Assembly (NCBI GenBank): GCA_905221605.1
Contig: CAJNDS010002646.1
Span: forward strand, 448,501-512,500
Direction: 5' to 3'
Length of the DNA stretch: 64,000 bases
Source: Symbiodinium natans
Taxonomy: Eukaryota > Sar > Dinophyceae > Suessiales > Symbiodiniaceae
Position 1 is the first letter of the stretch. Each line of letters begins with the position of its first letter. Below, piece after piece: positions 32,348-42,654 of this stretch. Made by a program: the position numbers and the translations under genes. The notes beneath the pieces were generated by a model. That model had not been told where the DNA came from and searched no databases. It worked only from the letters and a program-made list of their open reading frames with translations.

Positions 32348-32627
32348 TCACGGCCACATCGCCACAGGGGTGCCCTTGGCATCCAGCAAGATGGCCGCGA
32401 AGGAGAGCGTGGCGCCCTGCGCGCGGGCGGAAGATGGCGGTCGCGTAGCCAGCCTCTTGCCAGTGGCAGCATTCTTCACCCAGCGGAACGTCGGTGGCAA
32501 GACTTCCGTGGCTCCGCTGGGCATCTCCAGCACGAGGCCTGGCGGGCAAGTTTGGCGACGCCAGGTGTGCAGGTCCAGCACGGCCTTCACCTTGGCGGGC
32601 TGCCCGTTCATGAGGCCGCGCTCCCCT
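32348..32627 (-). CDS. Candidate long exon, unrecognised
   Basis: The minus frame reads KVKAVLDLHTWRRQTCPPGL, VLEMPSGATEVLPPTFRWVK and AQGATLSFAAILLDAKGTPV, with strongly GC3-biased codons, and stops (or splices at GTGAGC) near 32348. The plus strand is open for 158 codons over the same bases, but the minus frame has better hydrophobic patterning. Short CTTTACGGGGAGGCC repeats follow at 32625-32690. Confidence 0.5.
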
Positions 32628-32816
32628 TACGGGGAGGCCCCTTTACGGGGAGGCCCCTTACAGGAAAGGCCCTTTACCCTTTACAGGGGGAGGCCTCTTC
32701 TTGGAGGGAGGCGCCTTCCAGCACGCCTGTCGCGTGCGCCGGCAGCTTCCAGGTGCAGTTCACGGAGCTCCTTGCTGCGACTGACATGACACCTCCGGAG
32801 ATGGCAGGGGTTGTCG

Positions 32817-33015
32817 GGTTTAGGGTTTAGGGTTTTGGGTTTAGGGTTTCGAGTTTGGGGTTTAGGGTTTAGGGTTCAGGGTTTAGGGTTTAGGGTTTAG
32901 GGTTGAGGGTTGAGGGTTGAGGGTTTAGGAGTTTGGAGTTTAGGGTTTAGGGTTTAGGGTTTAGGGTTTAGGGTTTAGGGTTTAGGGTTTAGGGTTTAGG
33001 GTTTAGGGTTTAGGG
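32817..33015 (+). repeat. TTTAGGG array
   Basis: About 27 units with TTGAGGG variants in the middle. Confidence 0.95.
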
Positions 33016-33242
33016 TGGGTTTGGGTTTTGGGTTTTTGGGTTTGGGGCTTTGGAGCTTTGGGGTTTGGGGGTCTCGAAAAACGGCACGTAAAAGCAAATG
33101 GCTGGGGTCTGCGTGAGAGCTTTGCGTGTCTGGCGGCACAGAGCTTCCTCATGACCCTAAAGCCTGAACTCCAAACCCTAAACCCGAAGCCCTAAACCCC
33201 AAACCCTAAACCGTGAACCCTAAACTCTCGACCCTAAACGAA

Positions 33243-33331
33243 ATGTCGGCACGCACTTTTTCTGCGCCCTTCTTCGCGCGCGTGCGCTCGCTGCGCAGAT
33301 ATCCACGAGGGTGCGGGGCGGAAGCCGAGGT
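33243..33331 (+). CDS. Candidate N-terminal exon
   Basis: ATG opens MSARTFSAPFFARVRSLRRY then PRGCGAEAE and meets GTGAGA. The Arg/Ala-rich start resembles an organelle-targeting peptide, but this is speculative; the minus strand is also partly open. Confidence 0.35.
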
Positions 33332-33447
33332 GAGAGTCTTCAAGCCTAGGGTTTCGGGTTTAGGGTTTAGGGCCGCGCCCGCGTTTAGGGTTTACGGTTT
33401 AGAGTTCAGGGTTCAGGGTTCAGGGTTTAGGGATTAAGGGTCTAGGG

Positions 33448-33572
33448 TCTAGGGTCTAGGGTTTAGGGTTTAGGGTTTAGGGTTTAGGGTTTAGGGTTTA
33501 GGGTTTAGGGTTTAGGGTTTAGGGTTTAGGGTTTAGGGTTTAGGGTTTAGGGTTTAGGGTTTAGGGTTTAGG
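33448..33572 (+). repeat. TTTAGGG array
   Basis: Eighteen units ending 22 bp from the stop codon of the minus-strand gene at 33595. Confidence 0.95.
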
Positions 33573-33594
33573 GGACAAAGGGCAACAAAAGGTC

Positions 33595-34923
33595 CTACTT
33601 CACTGCTTCTGGCCCCGTTGCTGGTGCTGGCTCAGCCAACACCACGAAGTCTTTGAGCTTCTCGTCCTGCGACGGGCAGCCAGAACATCTTTGGAATCTC
33701 ACCTTACCTGCCACACCATGCACCCCAACCCTTAAACCCTGAACCCCAAACCCTAAACCCTGAACCCCAAACCCTAAGTAGTAGCTTACATGTGCTTGAG
33801 CTTTCGGCACAGGCAAAGTCCTGCTGTCTTTTCTAGGGTTGGAATACTCTTGAGGTGCTCCTGCACCATTTGGGGGCATAGGTTTTTCTAGGGTATGATC
33901 AATTCGGGTTTAGGGATGGGCGTCCAGGGCAGGCAAGCCATTCCGGATCTTCAAAGGCAAAGCACAAGAACGTGCAAAGCTCCGGCGTTTTTGGGCAACG
34001 AAGAATGCTAGTGCTTCTGGAACGGTTCTGGTTTGAACCGTGGCCCATACCGGAAAATCCGCGGTAGGGTTCTGCGTACCCGTGCGGGGGGGAGAGGAGG
34101 GCAGGCGGCGGGGAGGTTAAACACTGCTTCACCACGTATATGGGAGTTCCGAAATTAGGGGTACCGGATTGGGGCCCGTTCTATAAGGGAATCCTACCAT
34201 TTGGGGGTCTATATTTGGGGTCCCTTATTTTGGTCGAACTTGCAGAAGCCCTCTACACTTTTAAGTCAAGGTTCTTAAGGGAGGGGAAGGGGGGGGGGTT
34301 CGGGATTGGTAGGTAATCGTTAAGGCGCCCGAAGCTTCCCCAAGGTTCCCCAGGTCCCTACCCCCCATGAGCCTCCCCACTTAAGAACCCTATAACTACA
34401 GGCCTTGTCACTCTTGGGGTAGACGCTGACGATTGCATCTGGGTCATCTGGACAGCGCGACAGGTGCTTGCCCGGCGTGCCTTCTTTGTCTTTGCCTGGC
34501 AGGCGTCCGTAGGCCCTCTAGGCACAGTTTGGAGTTGAGGGCGTAGGGTTCAGGGTTTGGGGTTGAGGGCTGTGTGAACCTTACCTAGTGTTACGTCTAG
34601 CGCTACCCTACTCACATCCCTACCTTATCTACCCATGACCCTTCAAGCAGGGAAAGGGTTTAGGGTTTAGAGTTGAGGGTTTAGGGTTCAGGGTTGAGGG
34701 TTTAGTGTTTAGGGTGTTAGAGTTTAGGGTTTAGGGTTTAGGGTTGAGGGTTTAGGGTTTAGGGTTGAGGGTTTAAGGTTTCGGCTTTCGGCCTTTTTTT
34801 TCAGCGCGCGCCTTTGTAGCACATTCGGATGCACGTTCTGCGGCATGTGTCCGGCGATGGCTCCCCTTCGATACCATCGAAGGTCCTCTTGATGCCTCGG
34901 CTTGCCGGCTTAGGGTCTATTCG
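33595..34923 (-). CDS. C-terminal three exons of an unrecognised Cys-containing protein
   Basis: Minus exons 34923-34810 (38 codons; KPASRGIKRTFDGIEGEPSP then DTCRRTCIRMCYKG), 34517-34404 (38 codons; RAYGRLPGKDKEGTPGKHLS then RCPDDPDAIVSVYPKSDK) and 33702-33595 (VRFQRCSGCPSQDEKLKDFV .. EAVK, TAG). All are phase 0. Donors are GC (GCGCGC, GCCTGT); acceptors are CTCGCAG, GCCTAG and AAG|G. Paired cysteines (CRRTC, CSGC) hint at disulfides or metal binding. An upstream Cys-rich island at about 35511-35562 (EQRCCERAPEECHECC) may be the preceding exon. Confidence 0.65.
34141..34236. mobile_element. Dispersed short repeat, GGGAGTTYCCGAAATT family, copy 1
   Basis: Shares TTCCGAAATT, GGGGTACC, ATAAGGGRATCCTAC and TTTGGGGGTCT in order with 38654-38755. 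A partial copy lies at about 39933-39965. Confidence 0.6.
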
Positions 34924-35111
34924 CTGCGAGGTGGAAAAATAACCTAAACTCCAAACCCTAAACCCTAAACCCCAAACCCTAAACCCTAAACCCTAAACCT
35001 ATCCAAGGACAGGATATGGGGCTTCCGGAGACAGGATTCAAGGCGCTAGTGTGTAGACCTTGGGGATCTTGGGCTTGGGTAAGGACAAACGGGTTCTTGC
35101 TTCTTGCTCAG

Positions 35112-35189
35112 GAACTTCTGTTTCGGCTGGCTACAATGGCCAAAGAAACCCATCGTGTTTACCACAGGCCCCCGAAGTCGGGATGCTAA
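35112..35189 (+). CDS. Candidate plus-strand terminal exon
   Basis: A strong 3' splice site CTTGCTTCTTGCTCAG|G precedes ELLFRLATMAKETHRVYHRP, PKSGC and TAA, exactly 26 codons. Confidence 0.5.
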   Translation, partial: ELLFRLATMAKETHRVYHRPPKSGC

Positions 35190-35510
35190 ACCCTAAGTCC
35201 TAAACCCGAAATCCTCTGAACCCCAAACCCGAAACGCCCTAAACCCTAAACCCCAAACCTATATATGAACATATGTGTCTTTATACATGTGCATGTGTAT
35301 GCATGTGTATATATATATATGTATATGTATATAGAGATATACATATCTATACCTAAGCCCAGAGCTTTGGCCTTGAGGGCACCAAAAAAACACAGCGCAG
35401 GCCCGAAACTCTAAACCCTAAACCCTAAACCCTAAACCCTAAACCCTAAACCCTAAACCCTAAACCCTGAACCCGAAACCCCAAGCCCTAAACCCTAAAC
35501 CCGGCGCAGG

Positions 35511-35562
35511 CCTAGGTGCAGCACTCGTGGCACTCCTCGGGTGCCCTCTCGCAGCACCGCTG
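35511..35562 (-). CDS. Candidate Cys-rich exon
   Basis: Acceptor GGGTGAAG|G then EQRCCERAPEECHECCT before TAG or a GC donor. It probably belongs upstream of the exon set 33595-34923. Confidence 0.4.
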
Positions 35563-35590
35563 CTCCTTCACCCACCATACAATCGGGTTC

Positions 35591-35690
35591 AGGGTTTAGG
35601 GTTTAGGGTTTAGGGTTTAGGGTTTAGGGTTTAGGGTTTAGGGTTTAGGGTTTAGGGTTTAGGGTTTAGGGTTTAGGGTTTGGGGTTTAG
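35591..35690 (+). repeat. TTTAGGG array
   Basis: About 14 units. A CCCTAAA array (35407-35478) lies about 110 bp to its left, around the Cys-rich island, giving another inverted pair. Confidence 0.95.
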
Positions 35691-35849
35691 GGTACGTATG
35701 GGTTTAGGGTTTAGGGCCTAGGTTAGAGTGTAAGGCGAAGCTCTACACCCTAACTTTCTACAACCTAACTCTCGGCATGCCCTAAAGCCCTAAGCCCTAA
35801 ACCCTCAACCCTAAACCCTAAACCCTAAACCCTAAACCCTAGACTCGGA

Positions 35850-35933
35850 TCCGGGCTTGAGCCCCTGAGCATCCCCAAACGCCCTTCGCAACACGAAAGG
35901 CGGCTCCCCTGGCTTCAGCGCGTAGCCGCAAAC
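35850..35933 (-). CDS. Candidate exon
   Basis: Acceptor AACCGGCAG|G then VCGYALKPGEPPFVLRRAFG and DAQGL. The plus strand is also open. Confidence 0.4.
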
Positions 35934-36535
35934 CTGCCGGTTTGGAGGGTTTGGGGTTTAGGGCTACTAGGGTTTAGGGTTTAGGGTTGCAAGGTTGAGG
36001 GTTCCAGGGTTCCAGGGTTCTAGGGTTCTAGAGTTTTGGGGTTTTAGGGCTTCAGGGTTTTGATGGTTTGAGGGCGCCTCGAGAATTCGAAATGCCAGAC
36101 CTTGAGCTTTCAGAGCTTTTATAACCTGTGGCCTGCCGTCATGTGGGGGGGCCTTCGTGGGGTGTCGGCTCCCTTATACTTTCTCACAGGTTGGGCTTTG
36201 GGGCTTTGGGGGTTAAAGAGTTTAGGGTTAGTGCTTGGGTTGTGGGGTTTGGGGTTTGGGGGTCAGGGTTTGCCTTGTCCCGCTGATAGCAGCCCCCCAT
36301 TATATTCCCTTTGAAAGGACTGGTAGCATAAGGCCCAGTCCCGCGCGTAAACCCTCAACCAGGGCCGATATGGCCACTAGTCCAGGCCTAAAGATCCAGG
36401 TCGCAGGGTTTAGGGGACCCCCTAGACTCAGACCCGAAGCCCTAAACAACCTTAACAACTGTAAGAACCCGAACACCCCTAGCAATCCAAACCCCGCAAT
36501 CCGGAATCCTAACCCCCCTAAAAACCCTAATATAA

Positions 36536-36629
36536 GGGCCTGAATAATTAGAACAGGGTTGTGGGAGGTTCTTGTAGTACAAGAATAAAGGCGCCATAAG
36601 GGAATACTAGTAGTAACTATTCCGACCCC
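36536..36629. mobile_element. GGGGTC-family TIR element, copy 2
   Basis: The left end GGGCCTGAATAATTAGAACA and right end GTAACTATTCCGACCCC are inverted repeats; interior as in the copy at 9715. Confidence 0.6.
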
Positions 36630-36642
36630 TTACAGTACTAAC

Positions 36643-36892
36643 CCTGAGACCCTTGCTCAGCGCCTTCTAAAACCCCTGAAAACCCTAACAGCTCTGAGAC
36701 CCTAAACCCTAAACCATCAACCCCAATCCCTAAACCCTAAACCCTAAACCCTAAACCCTGAACCCTGAACCCTAAACCCTCAGCCTGAGACCCCTTCTCA
36801 GCGCCTTGTTCTGTCGCAAAGGGTGGCCATGCGGGTCGAGCGGCCCGATCCCCTGGGCACCGCTTTCAGATTCTTAGCGACACCTGAAGAAC
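36643..36892 (+). CDS. Plus-strand exon with telomere-like insert upstream, flanked by direct repeats
   Basis: The exon from 36802 follows a strong acceptor CCCCTTCTCAG and reads RLVLSQRVAMRVERPDPLGT then AFRFLATPEE. The 24 bp around this acceptor (36784-36807) recurs with two mismatches at 36643-36666, on the other side of a CCCTAAA-containing block. The coding call covers 36802-36892; the rest is the repeat-flanked insert. Confidence 0.5.
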
Positions 36893-37014
36893 CCTAACTT
36901 GGCTGCACTCAGGAGGGTAGCTAAAAACTAAACTTTTAGCTGCCTTATTAAGAAACCCAATAAACCCAAAAAGGCTAAAGATGTAAAGCTACAGTAAAGA
37001 ACCACAAAGCCAAT

Positions 37015-37117
37015 ATAGGGGAATAATTAGGGCTTTGGGGGGGGGGCCTGGTATAGCATGGCATAATATCAAAGGTGCCCACAAGGGAAGTTTCTTAGCA
37101 ACTATTCCGACCCCTAT
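37015..37117. mobile_element. GGGGTC-family TIR element, copy 3
   Basis: Shares GAATAATTAG at the left and ACTATTCCGACCCC at the right with copies 1 and 2. Confidence 0.55.
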
Positions 37118-37294
37118 AGCAAGCCCCCAAACCCCTGAGCCCTAAAGCCCTCAGTGACCCAAGTGCCCAATGTGACTCAAGGTTCTGCCCAAGCACTCCT
37201 CAAAGTGTCCCTCCTTCCTCATGTTCCAAGTGCCCCCCGAGTGTTCGTGTCTAACGCGATCCCAAGTGAACCATAAGAGGCCCTAGTGTCTCAG

Positions 37295-37379
37295 GTGACC
37301 GAAAAAACAGGGGACGTTTGCCAAAATCACTTTGCATCCAGACTACATGAAGCAGGGTATAAATTACGTGCTGTTCTTG
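37295..37379 (+). CDS. Candidate plus-strand exon with GTGAGT donor
   Basis: CAG|G acceptor and CTTG|GTGAGT donor enclose VTEKTGDVCQNHFASRLHEA then GYKLRAVL (85 nt). A second GTGAGT occurs at 37410, in a short repeat of the donor region. Confidence 0.5.
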
Positions 37380-37693
37380 GTGAGTGTATACAAGGTTCCT
37401 TTTTATTGGTGAGTGTATGTATTGGGTGTCCTTTTGGGGATACAAGAAATATAAACCCTACATCACATGTTGCTTTGCTCGAGGTTAAAAATCACAAATA
37501 AGAGGCCTCAACTCCGTGAGAGTGTTAGATGGCCGGCCTTGAAGTGGTGCTCGCAGGCGTCCCCTAAACCCTAAACCCTAAACCCTAATCCCTAAACCCT
37601 AAACCCTTAACCCGAAACCCTAAGCCCTAAGCCCTAAGCCCTAAACCCTCCTTGGGACAAAAGGACTCCTTCAGGTTCCCCCCCCCCCCCCCC

Positions 37694-37789
37694 GCCCAAA
37701 TCTTCAGCGCAAGTTGCATCGTCCTCGGCTATTGGCTCCTTTGGCGGTGGCGGCGGGGGTGGTGCCACTGGCAACTTTGGGCCTGCAGA
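37694..37789 (-). CDS. Candidate proline-rich exon
   Basis: Acceptor GCACTCTGCAG then PKLPVAPPPPPPPKEPIAED and DATCAEDLG on minus. Flanked by C and G homopolymers (37679-37694, 37818-37831). Confidence 0.45.
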
Positions 37790-38157
37790 GTGCGGAGCTT
37801 TGGAGTGCGGGGGAAGGGGGGGGGGGGGGGGCGGAAGGTTTAGGCGGAACCCGATGATACAGTTTGGGGCTAGAGGGTTTAGGGTTTAGGGTTTGGGGTT
37901 TTGGGTTTGGGGTTTGGGGTTTAGGGTTTAGGGGGTCCTGTACCCTCAACCAAACCCCAAACACTGTGACACTTTCCTCCGGCCCCCCGAAGAATAATGA
38001 ACCCAAAACACCTACTAGCAACTACTGGCAATCGTGCATACTTCTGTATGCCCCCTGTTCTTCATCCCGACGCCTACTTCTGGGGCGGCACAAACCGAAA
38101 CACAAAACGCACCAACGACTTGTGCGCGAAGGGAGCAGAACTCTAGAATTGGAATGT

Positions 38158-38240
38158 GCCCCCTGATACCAACCGTCCTTAATCGGAATTCTAGTACCCA
38201 CCTTCGTAATCCCTGTTAAGGACTGCGATTATGGGGGGGA
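38158..38240. mobile_element. Palindromic element, AGTCCTTAA family, copy 1
   Basis: CCCCTGATACCAACCGTCCT at the left pairs imperfectly with the right end (..AAGGACTGCGATTATGGGGG). Related copies lie at 42741-42825 and 52817-52892. Confidence 0.55.
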
Positions 38241-38267
38241 ACATCTCAACCCCCCAGAACCTCATCA

Positions 38268-38358
38268 GCCCCCGACCCATGCAACAGCGCCCAAAACCCG
38301 GACTCTTGGTGGCCATTGTTGCTGCTGAAGAAGGACAGCCAGAGTACAACAGCAACCA
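38268..38358 (+). CDS. Candidate plus-strand exon
   Basis: The frame RPMQQRPKPGLLVAIVAAEE then GQPEYNSNQ ends at CAG|GTTAAA. Confidence 0.4.
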
Positions 38359-38653
38359 GGTTAAAACTTGTACCTTAAACCTAAAACCTGAAAACCTATA
38401 CCCTAGACCGTAAACCCGAAATAACAAGCCTGGAGCGTCCATTCAAGCCCTAACCCCTAAACCCCGACTAGCAATGTTGCATTGTTTTTCTTGGGGGCCC
38501 CCTCCAAAAAGACAAGTGTGCTGACTTAGAAAATTCTGCACATGCTTGGGGGGCCATGGCGGTACCCAGGATTCCTTTCAACATGTCCCGTAGCTAGCCT
38601 TTAACATCAACCGGCCCTGAGGAACCCGGCGGACCGTCTAAAGGAGACCAAAT

Positions 38654-38755
38654 TTGGGGAGTTTCCGAAATTCGGGGCACCTTTTTGGAGGTCTTTATTA
38701 TAAGGGGATCCTACTGTTTGGGGGTCTGTACATATGAGGGGGTGCCCTTTTTTAA
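38654..38755. mobile_element. GGGAGTTYCCGAAATT-family repeat, copy 2
   Basis: Same ordered motifs as 34141-34236, about 75% alike by eye. Non-coding. Confidence 0.6.
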
Positions 38756-39007
38756 ACCCCCATTTCGGCTCGGGGCACAGGAAGCAGAGTCCAGCTGCTG
38801 ACCAGAAACCGAACCCACAACCCCAAGCTGGGAACTTCCTCTTGAGACCCCCCCAAACCCTAAACCCTAAACTGCCCTAAACCCTAAACCTTAAACCCTA
38901 AACCCTAAACCCTAAACCCTCAACCCCATCTCCTCATTCCTGCCCTCTTTGGGGTCTCACCCCCCTAAACCCTAAACCTTAAACCCTAAACCCTAAACCC
39001 GAAACCC

Positions 39008-39087
39008 TGAACCCGGCCTTTTATCTTAAAGGGCTTGATCTTCATGGCTCCGAAGAATGCCGTGGACCGCTCCCGGGACTTCACTGG
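39008..39087 (-). CDS. Candidate basic exon
   Basis: Acceptor GGCCCAG then VKSRERSTAFFGAMKIKPFK and IKGR on minus. Confidence 0.45.
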
Positions 39088-39384
39088 GCCACAGCCTGGA
39101 TGAAGAACTGGCAGAGGGCTGGAGGTGGGGGGGGGGGGGGCCAGGGTTTAGGGTTTGGGGTTTAGGGTTTAGGGTTTGGGGTTTGGGGTTTAGGGTTTGG
39201 GGTTTAGGGTTTCGGGTTTCGGGTTTCCGGTTTAAGGTTTAGGGTTTGGTTGGGGTTTAGGGCTTAGGGTGGGGGGAGGGAGGGTGAGGAGGGCAAGATT
39301 TGGGGGGTTAGGGGTTTAGGAAGGGTGGTTAGGGTGTGAGGGCTTGGCTTTGGGGGGACGACAAAAGGTTTCGGAGTTTGGGGG

Positions 39385-39677
39385 TTGGGGTTTAGGGTTT
39401 AGGGTTTAAGGTTTAGGGTTTAGGGTTTAGGGTTTAGGGTTTAGGGTTTAGGGTTTAGGGTTTAGGGTTTAGGGTTTAGGGTTTAGGGTTTAGGGTTTAG
39501 GGTTTAGGGTTTAGGGTTTAGGGTTTAGGGTTGATGGTTTAGGGTTTAGGGTTTAGGGTTTAGGGTTTAGGGTTTAGGGTTTAGGGTTTAGGGTTTAGGG
39601 TTTAGGGTTTAGGGTTTAGGGTTTAGGGTTTAGGGTTTAGGGTTTAGGGTTTAGGGTTTAGGGTTTAGGGTTTAGGG
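39385..39677 (+). repeat. TTTAGGG array (about 41 units)
   Basis: One of the longest near-perfect arrays, interrupted only by single TTTAAGG and TTGATGG units. Confidence 0.97.
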
Positions 39678-40154
39678 ATTTTGCGCTGGGGAAGGCTAAG
39701 AATGAGCCCCAAATTCGAAACCCTTCAGCGGGACCCCTGGGCGAGTTTAGGGCTTAGGGTTTAGGGTTTAGGTTTAGGGTTTAGGGTTTAGGGTTTAGGG
39801 TCTAGGGTCTAGGGTTACGTCAGGACACCTACTAGCAAGAGTAGTAAGCGCCAGTAGGAACAATAGTTGAAACAAAACTACAGAAGCTGCAGCAGTGCAA
39901 ATCGCTAAGGACAACAAAATACCCTTATATGGTTTCCCAAAATTAGGGGTACCTCAGTGGGAGGGGTGAAGGGTCCTTATTCTCCCATCCTAAACCTAAA
40001 CCTAAACCCTAAACCCTAAACCCGAAACCCAAAATCCTAAACCCGAAGCCCTAAACCCTAAACTCAAAACCTTTAACCCTCAACCCATATCCTAACCCCC
40101 TCGACCCCTAGGCCCCTAGACCCTAAACACCTCAACCCTCAACTACCCTCTTCC

Positions 40155-40310
40155 CAGACCCCTGGGAGGATCCAAAAAACAGATCCCTTTAAAGGTTCCT
40201 AAGTATAACCCAATAGTAGTATAGGGCTAAACCCTAAACCCAAAACGCTAAACCCTAAACCCTAAACCCTTTGGGAGTTCTGTTTTTTGGATCTTCCAGG
40301 GATCTGGGTC
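40155..40310. repeat. Inverted repeat with telomere-like loop
   Basis: The arm 40155-40194 (..GGATCCAAAAAACAGATCCC..) pairs with 40269-40310. The 75 bp between includes several CCCTAAA units. Confidence 0.75.
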
Positions 40311-40430
40311 AGGGCCTGGTATGCCGATGTCTGCTGCAGGGAACGCCCCCTCCAGACTCCTGAGCCCATGGGTCGCACCATGTAGGGTCTCGGGTTTAGG
40401 GTCTCGGGTTTAGGGTTTAGGGTTTAGGGT

Positions 40431-40942
40431 TTAGGGCATGCCAGACGGAAGCGTGCTTGGAGAGCGCGCAAGTCTGCAGACCGACCCACCCCAAGACCGC
40501 CCACTTACAACTCTCAAGGAGTTACGACCTTCTTTTGTTTTTGTATACAAAGCATCAGCATTCACGCCCTTTTGGGGCCAGGACAAGGGTAGGGAGGCAA
40601 CAGCCCTGCCTGCCGAGTGCGCAGACGCAAAGGGGCGAAGGCCAGGGAGGCAGGGCCAGTGAATACTGTGCGGACGGCTTTGGCGCGAAGGGGCCAAGGC
40701 CAGGAACCCAGAGCCAGGGAACACAGGAACTGCGGACAAAGGGCAGGGATGCAGGGTTAGGGAAGACAGGAGGCTTGGCGCGAAGGGGTGGCCAAGGAGG
40801 CCAGGCATGGAGGGCCGGGACTCAGGGACCCAGGGGTCTCCAGGAGCTCTCCCAGGGGGCCTCCAATGCAGGACCGAACAATGTGCGCGGACAGCATGGA
40901 ATAATATATAATACAGTGACAACTGCTGGGTTTAGGGTTTAG
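40431..40942. other. GC-rich island open on both strands (about 161 codons each)
   Basis: Internal degenerate repeats (GCGAAGGGGCCAAGGCCAGG, CAGGGA) keep both strands open. Neither frame has a recognisable domain, so no gene is called. Confidence 0.4.
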
Positions 40943-41599
40943 GGGTGAAGCTTTGGGGTTTTGGAGGGATTGGACTCTTTCGGAGTTCTAGGTTCCAGAG
41001 GCGTGCCAGGCTCCCAGGATTCGGGCTTGGGAAGGGCGCAGCATGTTAGGGCGTGGATTTCGGGCTTTGGCTCTTTTGGGATTTCCTTGGGGTTGAAGTC
41101 TGGCGGTGAGGGTTTGAGGTTTGGGGTCGGCGTTCAGGGTTCAGACTTGGAGGGCGTTCGTGTTCAGGAGTGTAGGATCAGGAGATTAGGGTTTAGGGTT
41201 TAGGGGTTTAGGGTTTAGGGTTTAGGGTTCGGGGTTTAGGGTTTAGGGTTTAGGGCTGAGGGTTGCTTGGGCATGCTTAAAGGAGGACGCGGGCATGAGC
41301 AGCGGTCCTCCTGGGTCGCGGTATGGAGGGAGGCGCGGCCTGTCGCACGTCCGTTTGGTCCCAATGGGGCCAAAGGGGTGAGACCCCAAAGAGGGCAGTG
41401 ATGAGCAGATGGGGTTGAGGGTTTAGGGTTTAGGGTTTAGGGTTTAGGACTGAGGGTTTAGGGTTAGAGTTTAGAGTTTAGAGCTTAGGCTTTCAGGTTG
41501 AGGGATTAGGGCTTAGAGTTTATAGGGTTTAGCTTGAATCTTGCTTCGAGTTCTGGGAGGCGGCATCTGAAAAGATGCGTTTCAGAACAGCCCAGTCCA

Positions 41600-41765
41600 C
41601 ACCCTAAACCCCTAAACCCCTGAACCCCTAAACCCCTAAACCACTAAACCCCTAAACCCCTCAACCCCTAAACCCCTAAAACCCCTAAACCCCTAAACCC
41701 CTACACCCCTAGACCCCAAAACCCCAAAACCCCGAAACCCCTAAACCCCTAAAAACCTAAACCCC
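41600..41765 (-). repeat. 8-bp CCCCTAAA array
   Basis: About 20 units of CCCCTAAA with TGAA, CTCAA and CAAAA variants, a lengthened telomere-like unit. Confidence 0.95.
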
Positions 41766-41789
41766 TAAACCCTAGACTACACTCCTCGA

Positions 41790-41852
41790 GGCATGCGTGG
41801 CCTCCGCGTCGGATAGCCACATGGCGCAAAGTCGCCGCGCCATGGCGTGTAA
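41790..41852 (+). CDS. Candidate plus-strand exon
   Basis: The frame EACVASASDSHMAQSRRAMA ends at a GTAAGG donor. Confidence 0.4.
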
Positions 41853-42358
41853 GGGCTTTGCTAGACTTACAAAGGAGTCTAGGGTTGAGGGTTGAGGGTT
41901 TAGGGTTTAGGGTTTAGGGTTTAGGGTTTAGGGTTTAGGGCTTAGGGTGGCCGATAGCCAACTAGTTTTCAGGGCAGCACGGGGCTTTGGGGCTTCAGGG
42001 CTCACAGCGCTGAACCCTAAACTTAAAACCCTGCACTGTAGGGGTGAGGGATGAATGAAGGTTGCTAAGTCCGGTTGCTTCTTGGGTGGTGCTTGCTGGG
42101 TTTGCGAGCCTTGGGTATCAAGTATCGGGCTTGACGGTTTAGAGTTCAGGGCTTAGGGGTTCAAGGCTTAAGGTTTTGTTTTTAGCGGATTGAAGGGGTT
42201 GGGGCTCTAAGGGTCAGATCTTTGGGGCTTAGGGCTTCGGGGGTTAGGATTTAGGGTTTAGGGTTTAGGGTTTAGGGCTTGGGGTCTAGGGTTTCGGATT
42301 TAGGGCTGGGATTCGGGTTTGGGCTTCAGGGTTCCTTGCTGGGGCTGCTCGCTTGCAG

Positions 42359-42414
42359 TCGACGCTGCGGCGGTGATCACAACAAGCACCGCCAGTTGGC
42401 GGGCTGTCGGCGAG
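42359..42414 (+). CDS. Candidate plus-strand exon with consensus splice sites
   Basis: Acceptor GGGCTGCTCGCTTGCAG and donor GAG|GTAAGG enclose exactly 18 codons plus 2 nt: DAAAVITTSTASWRAVGE. The minus strand is also open (RQLAVLVVITAAAST). Confidence 0.5.
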
Positions 42415-42654
42415 GTAAGGAAACCCCAAACCACAGAAGCAGCAACGCAGTTTAGACTTTCGAGAAAGACACCGTAGACGGAAAGCTCAGAAGGATCGGG
42501 GTGAAATCAGTGGAGGGCTGTTCGGGGTTTAGGGTTTGGTGGGGCTTGGGGTCTAGGGTTTCCGGCAAACGGCTTCCATTACGCCTGCAAACCCTAAACC
42601 CTGAACTCAAAACTGTCCACCCTAAGCCCAAACCCTAAACCCTAAACCCTAAAC

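Noticed and set aside
40431-40942. 160-codon ORFs on both strands
   Set aside because: Both open through GC-rich internal repeats; no domain, and no basis to choose a strand.
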